In this document: piece by piece, positions 40,126 to 49,049 of the stretch | Layout of the letters: the number at the start of each line of letters is the position of its first letter | Position numbering within the stretch: the first letter of the stretch is position 1 | Assembly (NCBI RefSeq): GCF_006716765.1 | Contig: NZ_VFPO01000001.1 | Location: forward strand, 5,766,001 to 5,830,000 | Direction: 5' to 3' | Length of the DNA stretch: 64,000 bases | Source: Actinomadura hallensis | GTDB lineage: Bacteria; Actinomycetota; Actinomycetes; Streptosporangiales; Streptosporangiaceae | Notes under the pieces: generated by a model | Databases searched by the model: none | Seen by the model: the letters and a program-made list of their open reading frames with translations, nothing else | What the model was told of the DNA's origin: nothing | Made by a program: the position numbers and the translations under genes

Positions 40126-40419
40126 GAGGCGTCCTTAACACGGATCGACAGCCGAATGACCACACGAGTGGGGGTTACACGGAAGTCCGTGCGGCCGGCA
40201 CTCTGCGGTCCGCTCCGTCGATGCAGCCTAGTCAACCCGCCTGCGTGGTGATGCCGCCGGGTCCGAATGTCCGTGAGTGTCACCCTGCCGCAGGTGTGCT
40301 CCGCCTTCTGGCAGGGCACGAGTGGCTCGTGAGGAGGGATGAACTGTTTGACGTAGTTTGATGTACTTGCTTGCGTCTCGTTGATCAATGAGGCGGTGGC
40401 TGCGGCAGGGGGCGAACGC
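40126..40419. other. Divergent intergenic region, 294 bp
   Basis: Lies between sucC and the GH15-like gene and must contain both promoters. It has an imperfect hairpin with arms CCCTGCC/GGCAGGG (about 40,282-40,310) and two adjacent GTTTGA boxes about 15 bp apart at 40,347-40,365. TAGGCT occurs on the sucC strand. None is strong enough for a separate call. Confidence 0.4.
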
Positions 40420-42075
40420 ATGGCGATGGCGGACGAACGGGACACGACCGTCACCGCGCCCGTTCCCGCCGACGCCCTCCCCGGCGGGCCCGCCCGCACG
40501 GAGACCGCCCCGGGGCCCGCCGCGCCTCTCGAAACGGTCTCGCCGTACGTCCGCACCGCGCCCGCCCCCGTCGCGTCCGCCCGCACGGGCGCCGTCAGGG
40601 CCGGCCTCGACACGGAAGCCCCTTCCCGGCGGAAGCCGCCGCGGCCGGGACGCCGCGGGCGCGCCCGCCTGCTCCGGCGCATCACCGCGTTCCTCCTGGT
40701 CTCCGCCGTCATCGCGACCGGCGGCGCCACCGCACCCGTCCGCGAGGCGCCCGGCTGGGCGAGCCCCGGACTGGTCGGCGGGGGCGGCTGGCCGTTCACC
40801 GGCGTCCCACTGCCGCCCGACCTGGCGGAGGGCGCGTCCTACCTGCCCGACAGCTCCGCCGTCCGCCTCGCCGACGGGCGGGTCCGGCTCGTCCCGTCCG
40901 GCGGGGAACGGCCCGTGACCGTCGACGCGGACGACCCCAGGGTCGCCCAGGCGGTCCGCCACGACCAGGCCTGGCTGGCGCGCGGCACCGTCCCCGACGG
41001 GGGCGTCGACCCGGCGACCGGCGCCGACCCCGGCTTCCGCGACATGTCCGCCCGCGCGCTGCTCGACCTGCGGCTCCTCACCCGCCCGAACGGGGCGTCG
41101 CTCGCGTCGTGGTACTCCAAGTGGCGGTACACCTGGCCCCGCGACTCCGCCTTCGCCGTCGCCGCGTTCACCGTGACCGGGCACCCCACCGAGGCCCGCC
41201 GCATCCTCGGCTTCTTCTCCCGCGTCCAGAACGAGGACGGCATGTGGGCCGCGCGCTACAACCCCGACGGCAGCGCCGTCAGCGACGGCCGCGCCGCGCA
41301 GCTCGACTCGCTCGGGTGGATGCTGTGGGCGACGTGGTTCTACAGCCACCACCACCCTCAGGAGGAGGGCGACCTCCCCGACCTGTGGCCGATGGTGGAA
41401 CGCGCCGCCGACCACCTGGCCCGGTCCCTGGACGCCGAGGGCCTGCCGCCCGCCTCGTCCGACTACTGGGAACGCGACCCGCGGGGCGAGCAGGATCCGC
41501 GGCGCCCCACCCTCGGCGTCGTCGCGCCCGTCCTGGCGGGCCTGCGGTCCGCCGCGGACCTCGCCGGACGCCGCGGCGACGGCGTGAAGGCCGCGCAGTG
41601 GCGGCAGGCCGCGCGGCGCGTGTCGGACGCCGTCGACCGCCAGTTCGCCCCCTACGGCTACCCCCGCTCGCCCGTCTCCGGCGGGCTGATGGACACCTCC
41701 GTCACGTTCCTCGCGCCGCCGTTCGCGGACGCCAGGCCGGACGTGACCGCCGCGATCGCGGACGCCGCCCGCAAGCAGGCGCTCCCGAACGGCGGGGTGC
41801 TGCCGGGCGAGCGCTGGGCCGGGGCCCAGGACGTCGCCTGGACGCCGGAGGTCGCCATGTTCGGCCTCGCGGCCGCCGCGTCCGGCCGCACCGGCGACGC
41901 GCTGCGCCGCCTCAGCTGGCTGTCGGCCCACCGGACCTCCCTCGGCGTCCTGCCGGAGAAGGTCGGCCCGACCGGCATGCCCGCCGGACCGGCGCCCCTC
42001 GGGTGGACGGCGGCGCTGGTCCTGCTGAGCCTCTCCGCCATGGAGAAGCCGCTGCCCGTCCCGCCCGCGGACTGA
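40420..42075 (+). CDS. GH15-like glycoside hydrolase family protein, membrane-anchored or exported
   Basis: 551 residues if begun at the ATG at 40,420 (a TTG 13 codons earlier is less likely). A long basic N-terminus leads to one membrane helix (RITAFLLVSAVIATGGATA, about 86-104), then an (alpha/alpha)6-barrel-like domain: YTWPRDSAFAVAAFTVTGHP, NEDGMWAARYNPDGS, QLDSLGWMLWATWFYSHHH and PEVAMFGLAAAASGR. The WPRDSAF and QLDSLGW blocks resemble GH15 glucoamylase-like proteins. The catalytic glutamates cannot be fixed by eye. Likely acts on a glucan at the cell surface. It occupies the sucC-pcrA interval. Confidence 0.75.
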   Translation: MAMADERDTTVTAPVPADALPGGPARTETAPGPAAPLETVSPYVRTAPAPVASARTGAVRAGLDTEAPSRRKPPRPGRRGRARLLRRITAFLLVSAVIATGGATAPVREAPGWASPGLVGGGGWPFTGVPLPPDLAEGASYLPDSSAVRLADGRVRLVPSGGERPVTVDADDPRVAQAVRHDQAWLARGTVPDGGVDPATGADPGFRDMSARALLDLRLLTRPNGASLASWYSKWRYTWPRDSAFAVAAFTVTGHPTEARRILGFFSRVQNEDGMWAARYNPDGSAVSDGRAAQLDSLGWMLWATWFYSHHHPQEEGDLPDLWPMVERAADHLARSLDAEGLPPASSDYWERDPRGEQDPRRPTLGVVAPVLAGLRSAADLAGRRGDGVKAAQWRQAARRVSDAVDRQFAPYGYPRSPVSGGLMDTSVTFLAPPFADARPDVTAAIADAARKQALPNGGVLPGERWAGAQDVAWTPEVAMFGLAAAASGRTGDALRRLSWLSAHRTSLGVLPEKVGPTGMPAGPAPLGWTAALVLLSLSAMEKPLPVPPAD

Positions 42076-42114
42076 CCCGGGCGGAGGACCGCCCGGGTCA
42101 GCGCGTCCCGAGGC

Positions 42115-44421
42115 TCAGAGCTTCTCGATGGAGGCGTAGCGCAGGACGAGGGTCCTGACGCCGTAGTCGCCGCCGAAGTCGACGCTGGCCTTCTCGCCCT
42201 TGTCGTAGACGGAGACGACCGTGCCGAGTCCGAAGGCGTCGTGGGTGACCTTGTCCCCCGGCGACAGCGACGGGACGGGACGGCCGCCCGCCGCGCGCGC
42301 ACCGGGACGGGACGCGACCTGCGACAGCGCCGACCCGGACCCCGAGGGCCCCTCCCGCTCCCACTCGATGAGGTTCGCGGGGACCTCGCCCAGGAACCGG
42401 GACGGCGGGTTGACCTGCGGTGCGCCCCACGAGCTGCGCATGGTGGCGCGGGACAGGTAGAGCCGCTGCCGCGCCCGGGTGATGCCGACGTAGGCGAGGC
42501 GGCGCTCCTCCTCCAGCTCCTTGGGGTTGCTCATGGCGCGCAGGTGCGGGAAGACGCCGTCCTCCATGCCGGTGAGGAACACGACGGGGAACTCGAGGCC
42601 CTTGGCGGTGTGCAGGGTCATGAGGGTGACGACGCCGTCCTCGGTCTCCTCGGGCAGCTCGCCGGGCGGGACGGGCGCGCCCTTCGCGCCGCCGGGGATG
42701 GAGTCGGCGTCGGCGACCAGGGCCACCTGCTCGAGGAACTCGGGCAGGCGCCCCTCCGCGGACTCGCCGTCGAGCCGCTCCTCGAACTCGCGGGCGACGG
42801 CCTCGAGCTCGTGGAGGTTCTCGACGCGCGTCTCGTCCTGCGGGTCCTTGGACGCCTGGAGCTCCTCGAGGTAACCGGTGGCCTTCAGGACCTCGGCGAC
42901 CAGGTCGGCGGGGGTGAGCGACTCGGCGGCGGCGCGGAGCTCGTCCATGAGGGAGACGAACTCGCGGACGGCGTTGATCGACCGGGTCGCCATGCCGGGG
43001 ACGTCCTCCGGAACCCGCAGCGCCTGCCAGAACGAGATGCGCTCGCGCGACGCGTACGCCTCGACGCACGCCTCGGCGCGGTCGCCGATGCCGCGCTTGG
43101 GGACGTTCAGGATGCGGCGCAGGGAGACGGTGTCCTCGGGGTTGGCGAGGCAGCGCAGGTAGGCGAGCAGGTCGCGGATCTCCTTGCGCTCGTAGAAGCG
43201 GACGCCGCCGACGACCTTGTAGGGCAGGCCGACGCGGATGAACACCTCTTCGAAGACGCGCGACTGGGCGTTGGTGCGGTAGAAGACGGCGACGTCGCCG
43301 GGGCGCGCCTCGCCCTCGTCGGTGAGCCGGTCCACCTCGCGGGCGACGAACGCGGCCTCGTCGTGCTCGTTGTCGGCCACATAGCCGGTGATCTTGTGGC
43401 CCTCGCCCTGGTCGGACCAGAGCCGCTTCGGCTTGCGGTCGGCGTTGCGCTCGATGACCGCGTTGGCCGCCGACAGGATCGTCTGGGTGGAGCGGTAGTT
43501 CTGCTCCAGGAGGATCGTGGTGGCGTCCGGGTAGTCGCGCTCGAACTCCAGGATGTTGCGGATCGTCGCGCCGCGGAACGCGTAGATCGACTGGTCGGCG
43601 TCGCCGACGACGCACAGCTCGGCCGCGCCCACCCCCTCGACGTGTTCTCCCTGGGGGGCCGGCCCCCCGGACCCCCCGGGAACCGTCACGGGCGAGGTCA
43701 GCTCCCTGACCAGCTCGTACTGCGCGTGGTTGGTGTCCTGGTACTCGTCCACGAGGACGTGCCGGAACCGGCGCCGGTAGTGCTCGGCGGCCTCCGGGAA
43801 CGCCTGGAACAGGTTGACCGTCATCATGATCAGGTCGTCGAAGTCCATGGCGCCGGACTGCTGGAGGCGCGCCTGGTACATCTCGTACGCCTCGGCGAGC
43901 GTCTGCTCCATGTGCGTGGACGCCCGCGCCTTGAACGTCTCGTAGTCGATCAGCTCGTTCTTCAGGTTGGACACCTGGGCGCTGAACGACTTCGGCGGGT
44001 ACCGCTTCGGGTCGAGGTCGAGCTCGCGGCACACGAGCGCCATCAGCCGGTTCGCGTCGGCCTGGTCGTAGATCGAGAAGCTCGTGGGGAACCCGAGGCG
44101 CTTGGCCTCGCGGCGCAGGATCCGGACGCACGCGGAGTGGAACGTCATCACCCACATGGCGCGCGACCGGGACCCGACGAGCGCGTCGACGCGCTCCCGC
44201 ATCTCGGCGGCGGCCTTGTTGGTGAACGTGATCGCCAGGATCTGCCCCGGGTGCACGTCGCGCTCGGCCAGCAGGTAGGCGATGCGGTGGGTGAGCACCC
44301 GGGTCTTGCCCGAGCCGGCGCCCGCGACGATCAGCAGGGGGCCGCCGGAGTGCACGACGGCGTCGCGCTGCTGCGGGTTGAGGCCGTCGAGCAAGGGGTG
44401 AGCTTCGGTTTTCGACATCAC
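42115..44421 (-). CDS. pcrA: ATP-dependent DNA helicase PcrA (UvrD family)
   Basis: 767-768 residues; GTG at 44,421 followed directly by ATG, no ribosome-binding site, and TAGACT five bases upstream suggesting a leaderless message. SF1 helicase motifs: LNPQQRDAVVHSGGPLLIVA with GAGSGKTRVLT (Walker A), TFTNKAAAEMRERV, VLVDEYQDTNHAQYEL, VVGDADQSIYAFRGATIRNI, LEQNYRSTQTILS, VTLMTLHTAKGLEFPVVFLT and YVGITRARQRLYLSRAT. Unwinds DNA in repair and plasmid replication. About 25 Gly/Pro-rich residues are inserted between the DEYQD and VVGDADQ motifs. The C-terminal region ends with a tudor-like GDKVTHDAFGLGTVVSV. Confidence 0.97.
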   Translation of the reverse strand: MMSKTEAHPLLDGLNPQQRDAVVHSGGPLLIVAGAGSGKTRVLTHRIAYLLAERDVHPGQILAITFTNKAAAEMRERVDALVGSRSRAMWVMTFHSACVRILRREAKRLGFPTSFSIYDQADANRLMALVCRELDLDPKRYPPKSFSAQVSNLKNELIDYETFKARASTHMEQTLAEAYEMYQARLQQSGAMDFDDLIMMTVNLFQAFPEAAEHYRRRFRHVLVDEYQDTNHAQYELVRELTSPVTVPGGSGGPAPQGEHVEGVGAAELCVVGDADQSIYAFRGATIRNILEFERDYPDATTILLEQNYRSTQTILSAANAVIERNADRKPKRLWSDQGEGHKITGYVADNEHDEAAFVAREVDRLTDEGEARPGDVAVFYRTNAQSRVFEEVFIRVGLPYKVVGGVRFYERKEIRDLLAYLRCLANPEDTVSLRRILNVPKRGIGDRAEACVEAYASRERISFWQALRVPEDVPGMATRSINAVREFVSLMDELRAAAESLTPADLVAEVLKATGYLEELQASKDPQDETRVENLHELEAVAREFEERLDGESAEGRLPEFLEQVALVADADSIPGGAKGAPVPPGELPEETEDGVVTLMTLHTAKGLEFPVVFLTGMEDGVFPHLRAMSNPKELEEERRLAYVGITRARQRLYLSRATMRSSWGAPQVNPPSRFLGEVPANLIEWEREGPSGSGSALSQVASRPGARAAGGRPVPSLSPGDKVTHDAFGLGTVVSVYDKGEKASVDFGGDYGVRTLVLRYASIEKL

Positions 44422-44506
44422 GTGCGAGTCTACGGCGCGGCGGGGACGATTTCGGCTCGTCCCGGAGCCCGGCCCGCCCTCGACACGGCCCGGTGCGGGC
44501 CGGGCG

Positions 44507-44890
44507 TCAGGTCTTGCGGTGGTCGTAGGCGGACTCCGCGGCGGCGTGGACGGCGGCCAGGTCCGCGCCGGTCGCGGCCATGGAGGCGGCGGCGACCGCG
44601 CCCTCGACCAGAGGGGCGTCGGCGAGGAGCACGTCGCCGCCGCCGGCGTCCTCGACGACCATCCTGGCGGTGAGGACGGAGCTGCCGAGGTCGGCGAGGA
44701 GCACGACGCCGTCGCCGTCGTTCGCCGCCGCGACCGCGTCCTCGACGAGGTCGGCGCTCGTGCCGAGGCCGCCCTCGGCGTCGCCGCCGGCGGGCTCCAC
44801 CACCGCCTTGCCGACCCCCATCGCGCGCGCGACCTCGGCGACGCCCTCCGCGAGCGTCCGGCTGTGGGCGATCACCACGATCCCGACCAT
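44507..44890 (-). CDS. dhaM: DhaM, PTS EIIA-like phosphotransferase subunit
   Basis: 127 residues from an ATG with GGGGGAG upstream, six bases after dhaL ends. Only the EIIA(man)-like domain is present: VGIVVIAHSRTLAEGVAEVA R with the phosphorylated histidine in IAHS, GTSADLVEDAV and VLLADLGSSVLTARM. It hands phosphate from the PTS (EI/HPr) to ADP held on DhaL. E. coli DhaM also carries HPr- and EI-like domains; this short form depends on separate PTS proteins. Confidence 0.92.
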   Translation of the reverse strand: MVGIVVIAHSRTLAEGVAEVARAMGVGKAVVEPAGGDAEGGLGTSADLVEDAVAAANDGDGVVLLADLGSSVLTARMVVEDAGGGDVLLADAPLVEGAVAAASMAATGADLAAVHAAAESAYDHRKT

Positions 44891-44895
44891 CGGCC

Positions 44896-45576
44896 TCACT
44901 CCCCCCGTCCGGCGACCTCGGCCAGGGCCCGCAGGATGAGGGCGGTGGACGCCGCGCCGGGGTCCATGTGGCCGGTGCTGCGCGCCCCCAGGTAGCTGGC
45001 CCTGCCCTTGCGGGCCTGCATCGGGACGGTGGCGTCGGCGCCCCTCTCCGCGGCGTCGGCGGCGGCGCGGGCGCAGCCGGCCGGGGTCGCGCCGCCGTCG
45101 CGCGAAGCGCCGGCGAGCGCCGCCTCGCAGGCCGCGACCGCGGGGGCGAGCGCGTCGACCATCGTCTTGTCGCCCTCGGCGGCCTTCCCGAGCTCCCGGA
45201 CGCCCTCCAGCGCCGCCCGGAGCGCGGACCCGAGGGCGGCGGCGTCCACCTCGGCGGCGTCGCCGAGCGCCTTGCCCGCGCGGCGCAGCGCCGTCCCGTA
45301 CAGGGGGCCGGACGCGCCGCCGGTCCTGGACACGATCGCGCGCCCGGCGGTGATCAGCACCTTCCCGGGCGGGGCGTCCTCCGGAAGACCGGACAGGGCC
45401 TCGGTGGCGGCGCGGAGGCCGCGGTCCATGTTGTGGCCGTGGTCGCCGTCGCCGATGGCCGCGTCCAGCCGCGTGAGCCGGTCGGCGTCGGCGGCGACCA
45501 GCTCGGCGGCGCGCCCGATCCAGGCCGCGAAGTCCCCGGCGTTCAGCGGTCTCCCGCTCCCCTGCGCACCGCTCAC
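44896..45576 (-). CDS. dhaL: DhaL, nucleotide-binding subunit of dihydroxyacetone kinase
   Basis: 226 residues from a GTG that overlaps the dhaK stop (GTGA). The ADP/Mg site is LDAAIGDGDHGHNMDRG; GRAIVSRTGGASGPLYG, GDKTMVDAL and KGRASYLGARSTGHMDPGA follow the DhaL pattern. Here ADP stays bound as a cofactor that is rephosphorylated by DhaM. All-helical protein in the cytoplasm. Confidence 0.94.
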   Translation of the reverse strand: MSGAQGSGRPLNAGDFAAWIGRAAELVAADADRLTRLDAAIGDGDHGHNMDRGLRAATEALSGLPEDAPPGKVLITAGRAIVSRTGGASGPLYGTALRRAGKALGDAAEVDAAALGSALRAALEGVRELGKAAEGDKTMVDALAPAVAACEAALAGASRDGGATPAGCARAAADAAERGADATVPMQARKGRASYLGARSTGHMDPGAASTALILRALAEVAGRGE

Positions 45577-46568
45577 CGGCCCCACCTCAGGCCAGGGGTC
45601 TCGACGGGCGCGTCCCACAGCCGCGTCAGCTCCGGCGTCAGCCGGCACACGCTGATCATGCAGCCCGCCATCTCCAGGCTCGTGACGTACGGCCCGACGA
45701 GGGAGCGGACGACGGTCGCGCCGTGCCCCTCCAGCCACCGCGCCGCCTCCGCGTACGCGACGTACTGCTCGATCAGCGGGGTGCCGCCCATCCCGTTCAC
45801 CAGCACCAGCACCTCGGAGCCGGACAGCGGCATGTCCGCGTCGATGGCGCTGAGCGACGCGTCCACGATCTCCGCCGCCGTCCCGATCGGGACGCGCTCG
45901 CGGCCGGGCTCGCCGTGAATGCCGATGCCCAGCTCCATCTCGCCCTCGCCCAGCTCGAACGTCGGCGTGCCCGCGGCCGGGACCGTGCACGACGACAGCG
46001 CGACCCCGAACGACCGGCTGCGCTCGTTCACCTCGCGCGCCACCGCGGCGACCGAGTCGGCCGGGGCGCCCTCCTCCGCCAGCGCGCCCGCGATCTTCTC
46101 GACGAACAGCGTCGCGCCGGTGCCGCGCCGCCCCGCCGTGTACGTGCTGTCCTCGACGGCGACGTCGTCGTCGATGACGACGGAGGTGACCTCGATGTCC
46201 TCGTCCTCGGCCAGCTCGGCGGCCATCTGGAAGTTCATCACGTCGCCGGTGTAGTTCTTCACCAGGTGGACGACGCCGGCGCCGCCGTCGACCGCCATCG
46301 TCGCGGCGATGATCTGGTCGGGCACGGGGGAGGTGAACACCTCGCCGCAGCAGGCCGCGTCGAGCATCCCCGGGCCGACGAACCCGGCGTGCAGCGGCTC
46401 GTGACCCGAGCCGCCGCCCGACACCAGGGCGACCTTCCCGGCGCGCGGCGCGTCGGCCCGCACGACCGTCCCGTTCCCGGGGTCGACCCGCAGCGAGGGG
46501 TGCGCGGCGGCGAGGCCGCGCAGCGCGTCGGAGACCACGTCCGCCGGGGCGTTGATGAGTTTGCGCAT
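45573..46568 (-). CDS. dhaK: DhaK, dihydroxyacetone-binding subunit
   Basis: 331 residues. The substrate is bound covalently by the histidine in GIGIHGEPGR; VALVSGGGSGHEPLHAGFVG, VVHLVKNYTGDVMNFQMAAE and LVNGMGGTPLIEQYV are further family blocks. With DhaL and DhaM it converts dihydroxyacetone to DHAP using PEP-derived phosphate. Head of a three-gene operon; no dha regulator or glycerol dehydrogenase is nearby. Confidence 0.95.
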   Translation of the reverse strand: MRKLINAPADVVSDALRGLAAAHPSLRVDPGNGTVVRADAPRAGKVALVSGGGSGHEPLHAGFVGPGMLDAACCGEVFTSPVPDQIIAATMAVDGGAGVVHLVKNYTGDVMNFQMAAELAEDEDIEVTSVVIDDDVAVEDSTYTAGRRGTGATLFVEKIAGALAEEGAPADSVAAVAREVNERSRSFGVALSSCTVPAAGTPTFELGEGEMELGIGIHGEPGRERVPIGTAAEIVDASLSAIDADMPLSGSEVLVLVNGMGGTPLIEQYVAYAEAARWLEGHGATVVRSLVGPYVTSLEMAGCMISVCRLTPELTRLWDAPVETPGLRWGR

Positions 46569-46689
46569 GCCTCAGCTCTACCCCGGTGCGGCCCCGCGTC
46601 CCAGGCCCAATCGCCGGTCGCCGTGCCGGGCGAGGGGCCCGGCCGATAACGGGATGCCGCCGCGCGCCGGCGGCGCTAGGTTCCCTCGC

Positions 46690-47655
46690 GTGACACGAGC
46701 GCGAACGATCCTCTACGACTGCGACACCGGCATCGACGACGCGATGACGCTGCTGTACCTGGCCTCGCTCGTCCGGGCCGGGGAGGCGGACCTGGCCGGC
46801 GTCGGAACGGTGCACGGCAACGTCGACCCGCTGACCGGCGCGCTGAACACCCTGCGCGTCCTGGAGCTGGCGGGGATCAAGGCGGGCGAGGAGGGCGTGC
46901 CGGTCGCGGTCGGCGCCGCCCGGCCCATGGCCCAGGAGGTCCACTACGCGGCGGACTGGCACGGGACGGACGGCCTGGGCGACACCGGCCTGCCCGAGCC
47001 GGAGGGGCGGCCGGTCGCCGAGCCCGCCGCCGCGCAGATCGTCCGGCTCGCCCGCGCGCGGCCCGGCGAGCTGACGCTGCTGGCGACGGGACCGCTCACC
47101 AACCTCGGCGCGGCGCTGCTGCTCGACCCGGACCTGCCCTCGCTGGTCCGGGAGGTCGTCGTCATGGGCGGCGCCTTCGGCCACCCCGGCAACATCACCA
47201 CGCACGCCGAGGCGAACATCTGGCACGACCCCGAGGCCGCCGACCTGGTGTTCGCGGCGGACTGGCCGGTCGTGCTCGTCCCGCTGGACGCCACCCACCC
47301 GAGCGCCGTCCACGGCGACTGGCTCGACCGGCTGGCGGCGCACGGCACGGAGGCCGCCCGCTTCGCCGTCCGCGTCCTCGACTTCTACGTCGGCGCGTAC
47401 ACGCCGGTGCTGCGCGCACGGGGCGCGGTCATCCACGACGCGCTCGCCGCGATGCTCGCCGTGCGGCCGGAGCTCGGCGAGTACGTCGAGCGTCCCGTCC
47501 GGGTGGAGCTGCGGGGCGAGCTGACGCGCGGCGCGACGGTGTGGGACGCCCGGTCGCTGCCCGCCGAGGACCCCCGCCGCCCGGTCCGCGTCGCGGTCGG
47601 CAGCGACGTCCCGGAGTTCCAGGAACGGCTGCTGTCCGCGATCCAGTCCCTGTGA
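46690..47655 (+). CDS. Nucleoside hydrolase
   Basis: 321 residues from a GTG; a TAGGTT box seven bases upstream suggests a short or absent leader. Inosine/uridine-preferring family: ILYDCDTGIDDAMTLLYLAS with the calcium-binding aspartates, GTVHGNVDPLTGALNTLRVL, TLLATGPLTNLGAALLLDP, VVMGGAFGHPGNITTHAEAN and the C-terminal VIHDALAAMLAVRP. It cleaves ribonucleosides to base and ribose and would complement the nucleoside import operon, though it is 36 kb away and unlinked here. Confidence 0.92.
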   Translation: MTRARTILYDCDTGIDDAMTLLYLASLVRAGEADLAGVGTVHGNVDPLTGALNTLRVLELAGIKAGEEGVPVAVGAARPMAQEVHYAADWHGTDGLGDTGLPEPEGRPVAEPAAAQIVRLARARPGELTLLATGPLTNLGAALLLDPDLPSLVREVVVMGGAFGHPGNITTHAEANIWHDPEAADLVFAADWPVVLVPLDATHPSAVHGDWLDRLAAHGTEAARFAVRVLDFYVGAYTPVLRARGAVIHDALAAMLAVRPELGEYVERPVRVELRGELTRGATVWDARSLPAEDPRRPVRVAVGSDVPEFQERLLSAIQSL

Positions 47656-47694
47656 CCCCGGCTCGCGACGTGCCGGCCTCCGCGAGGGGAACGT

Positions 47695-48435
47695 ATGGTT
47701 GAGACCGTGATCAATGTTCTGGACGACGGTGAGCTGCGGCGGATCCTGGTCGTGATGGCCCATCCCGACGACGTCGACTTCGGCGCGGCGGGGACGGTCG
47801 CGGGCTGGACCGACCGCGGCATCGAGGTCGTCTACCTCATGGTCACCGACGGCGACGCCGGAGGGTTCGACGACACGATCACCCGCCGGGAAATGGCGGC
47901 GCTGCGCCGCGAGGAGCAGGCCGCGGCCGCCAAGTGCGTCGGCGTGACCGACATCCGCTGGCTCGGGCTCCCCGACGGGCGGGTCGAGGCGACGCTCGGC
48001 CTGCGCCGCGACATCGCCCGCGTGATCCGGCAGGTCCGGCCGGACCGGGTGCTGATGCCGAGCCCCGAGCGCAACTACGAGCGGATCTACCCGAGCCACC
48101 CCGACCACCGGGCCGTCGGGTCGGCCGCGCTCGACGCCGTCTACCCGGACGCGCGCAACCCGTACGCCTTCCCCGAGCTGCTCGCCGACGAGGGGCTCGA
48201 GGCCTGGACGGTCCGGGAGGTGTGGCTCAGCGGCGGCCCGACCGCGAACCACTACGTCGACATCACCGACCGGTTCGACCGGAAGGTGAACGCGCTGCGG
48301 GCCCACGCCAGCCAGACCGGGCACATGGAGGACCTGCCGGGGATGCTGCGCGGCTGGCTGTCGGCCAACGCCAAGGCGGCCGGCCTTCCCGAGGGCCGCC
48401 TCGCGGAGGCGTTCCACGTCGTCGACACCGCCTGA
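47695..48435 (+). CDS. PIG-L family deacetylase
   Basis: 246 residues; GAGGGG precedes the ATG. LmbE/PIG-L zinc site: RILVVMAHPDDVDFGAAGTV with the AHPDD ligands and HPDHRAVGSAALDAV with the third histidine, plus VVYLMVTDGDAGG. The family includes MshB and Mca of mycothiol metabolism and antibiotic-tailoring enzymes. TWF-like specificity residues are not diagnostic by eye, so the substrate, probably an N-acetylglucosaminyl compound, is open. Confidence 0.9.
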   Translation: MVETVINVLDDGELRRILVVMAHPDDVDFGAAGTVAGWTDRGIEVVYLMVTDGDAGGFDDTITRREMAALRREEQAAAAKCVGVTDIRWLGLPDGRVEATLGLRRDIARVIRQVRPDRVLMPSPERNYERIYPSHPDHRAVGSAALDAVYPDARNPYAFPELLADEGLEAWTVREVWLSGGPTANHYVDITDRFDRKVNALRAHASQTGHMEDLPGMLRGWLSANAKAAGLPEGRLAEAFHVVDTA

Positions 48436-48501
48436 CCCCCGCGGCGCTCTTCTCCCCGGCCCGCACCCGCCCCGAACTGTCACGCACTAAAATCAGTCGC
48501 T

Positions 48502-48535
48502 CACATGCCGTAATCTCCGTTGGAACGGGCATGTG
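48502..48535. repeat. Inverted repeat upstream of the SRPBCC gene
   Basis: CACATGCC and GGCATGTG, 18 bp apart, lie 32-65 bp before the start. TAAAAT at 48,488-48,493 could be the -10 box, which would put the repeat in the leader as an operator or hairpin. Confidence 0.4.
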
Positions 48536-48566
48536 TCCCCAGATGACAGAACTCGGGGGGGTTGTC

Positions 48567-49022
48567 ATGCCGCATGAGATCGAGGCCACCGCCACCTCCC
48601 ACGCCGCGCCGGACGTCATCTTCAGGCATCTGTGCGTGGCGGAGGCGTGGAGCGAGTGGGGCGGATTCTGGGCCCGGGGGCGCCGGGAGTCCCCCGGCGA
48701 CGAGCACCCGAACGGGATCGGCGCCGTGCGGCGCGTCCCGCCCCGGCGCCGCGAAGAGGTCGTCGAGTGGGACCCGCCCAAGCGCTACGGGTACATCGCC
48801 CTGTCGGGGCCCCCGCGCCGCCTGCGGGCCGACGTGACGCTGGAACCGCACGTCTCGGGCACGCTCGTCCGGTGGCGGGCGACGTTCGACGCGCTCCCCG
48901 GCACCGGCCCGGCGGCGCGGGCGCTGCTGCGCCGCAGGCTCACCAGGTACGCGCAGCGGGTGGCGCGCCACTCCGAGCGCTGCGAACCGGGCTGCCCCGC
49001 CCGCCTCCCCGGCGCGTACTGA
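48567..49022 (+). CDS. SRPBCC family protein
   Basis: 151 residues from the ATG with a GGGGGGG tract upstream; an ATG eight codons earlier is also possible. The START/Bet v1-like pattern is present: EIEATATSHAAPDVIFRHLC VAEAWSEWGGF, RRVPPRRREEVVEWDPPKRY and LVRWRATFDALPGTGPAARA. Such proteins bind lipophilic ligands or act as aromatase/cyclase-like factors. No partner gene is evident. Confidence 0.75.
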   Translation: MPHEIEATATSHAAPDVIFRHLCVAEAWSEWGGFWARGRRESPGDEHPNGIGAVRRVPPRRREEVVEWDPPKRYGYIALSGPPRRLRADVTLEPHVSGTLVRWRATFDALPGTGPAARALLRRRLTRYAQRVARHSERCEPGCPARLPGAY

Positions 49023-49049
49023 GCGCGCACGGAACGCGGGCGCGGGGCG

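Noticed and set aside
35428..40251. 1,607-codon open frame on the plus strand
   Set aside because: It runs antisense to purN, perM-like, sucD and sucC. Its arginine/histidine/glycine-rich composition is what the third-position GC bias of the real genes produces on the opposite strand.
40347..40365. Direct GTTTGA repeats as an operator before the GH15-like gene
   Set aside because: Two six-base boxes in an AT-richer stretch are too short to support a regulatory call without conservation data.
43653..43668. Palindrome in pcrA as a terminator or operator
   Set aside because: It lies in the middle of an intact reading frame and is best explained by a Gly/Pro coding insert, with no sign of a transcript end.
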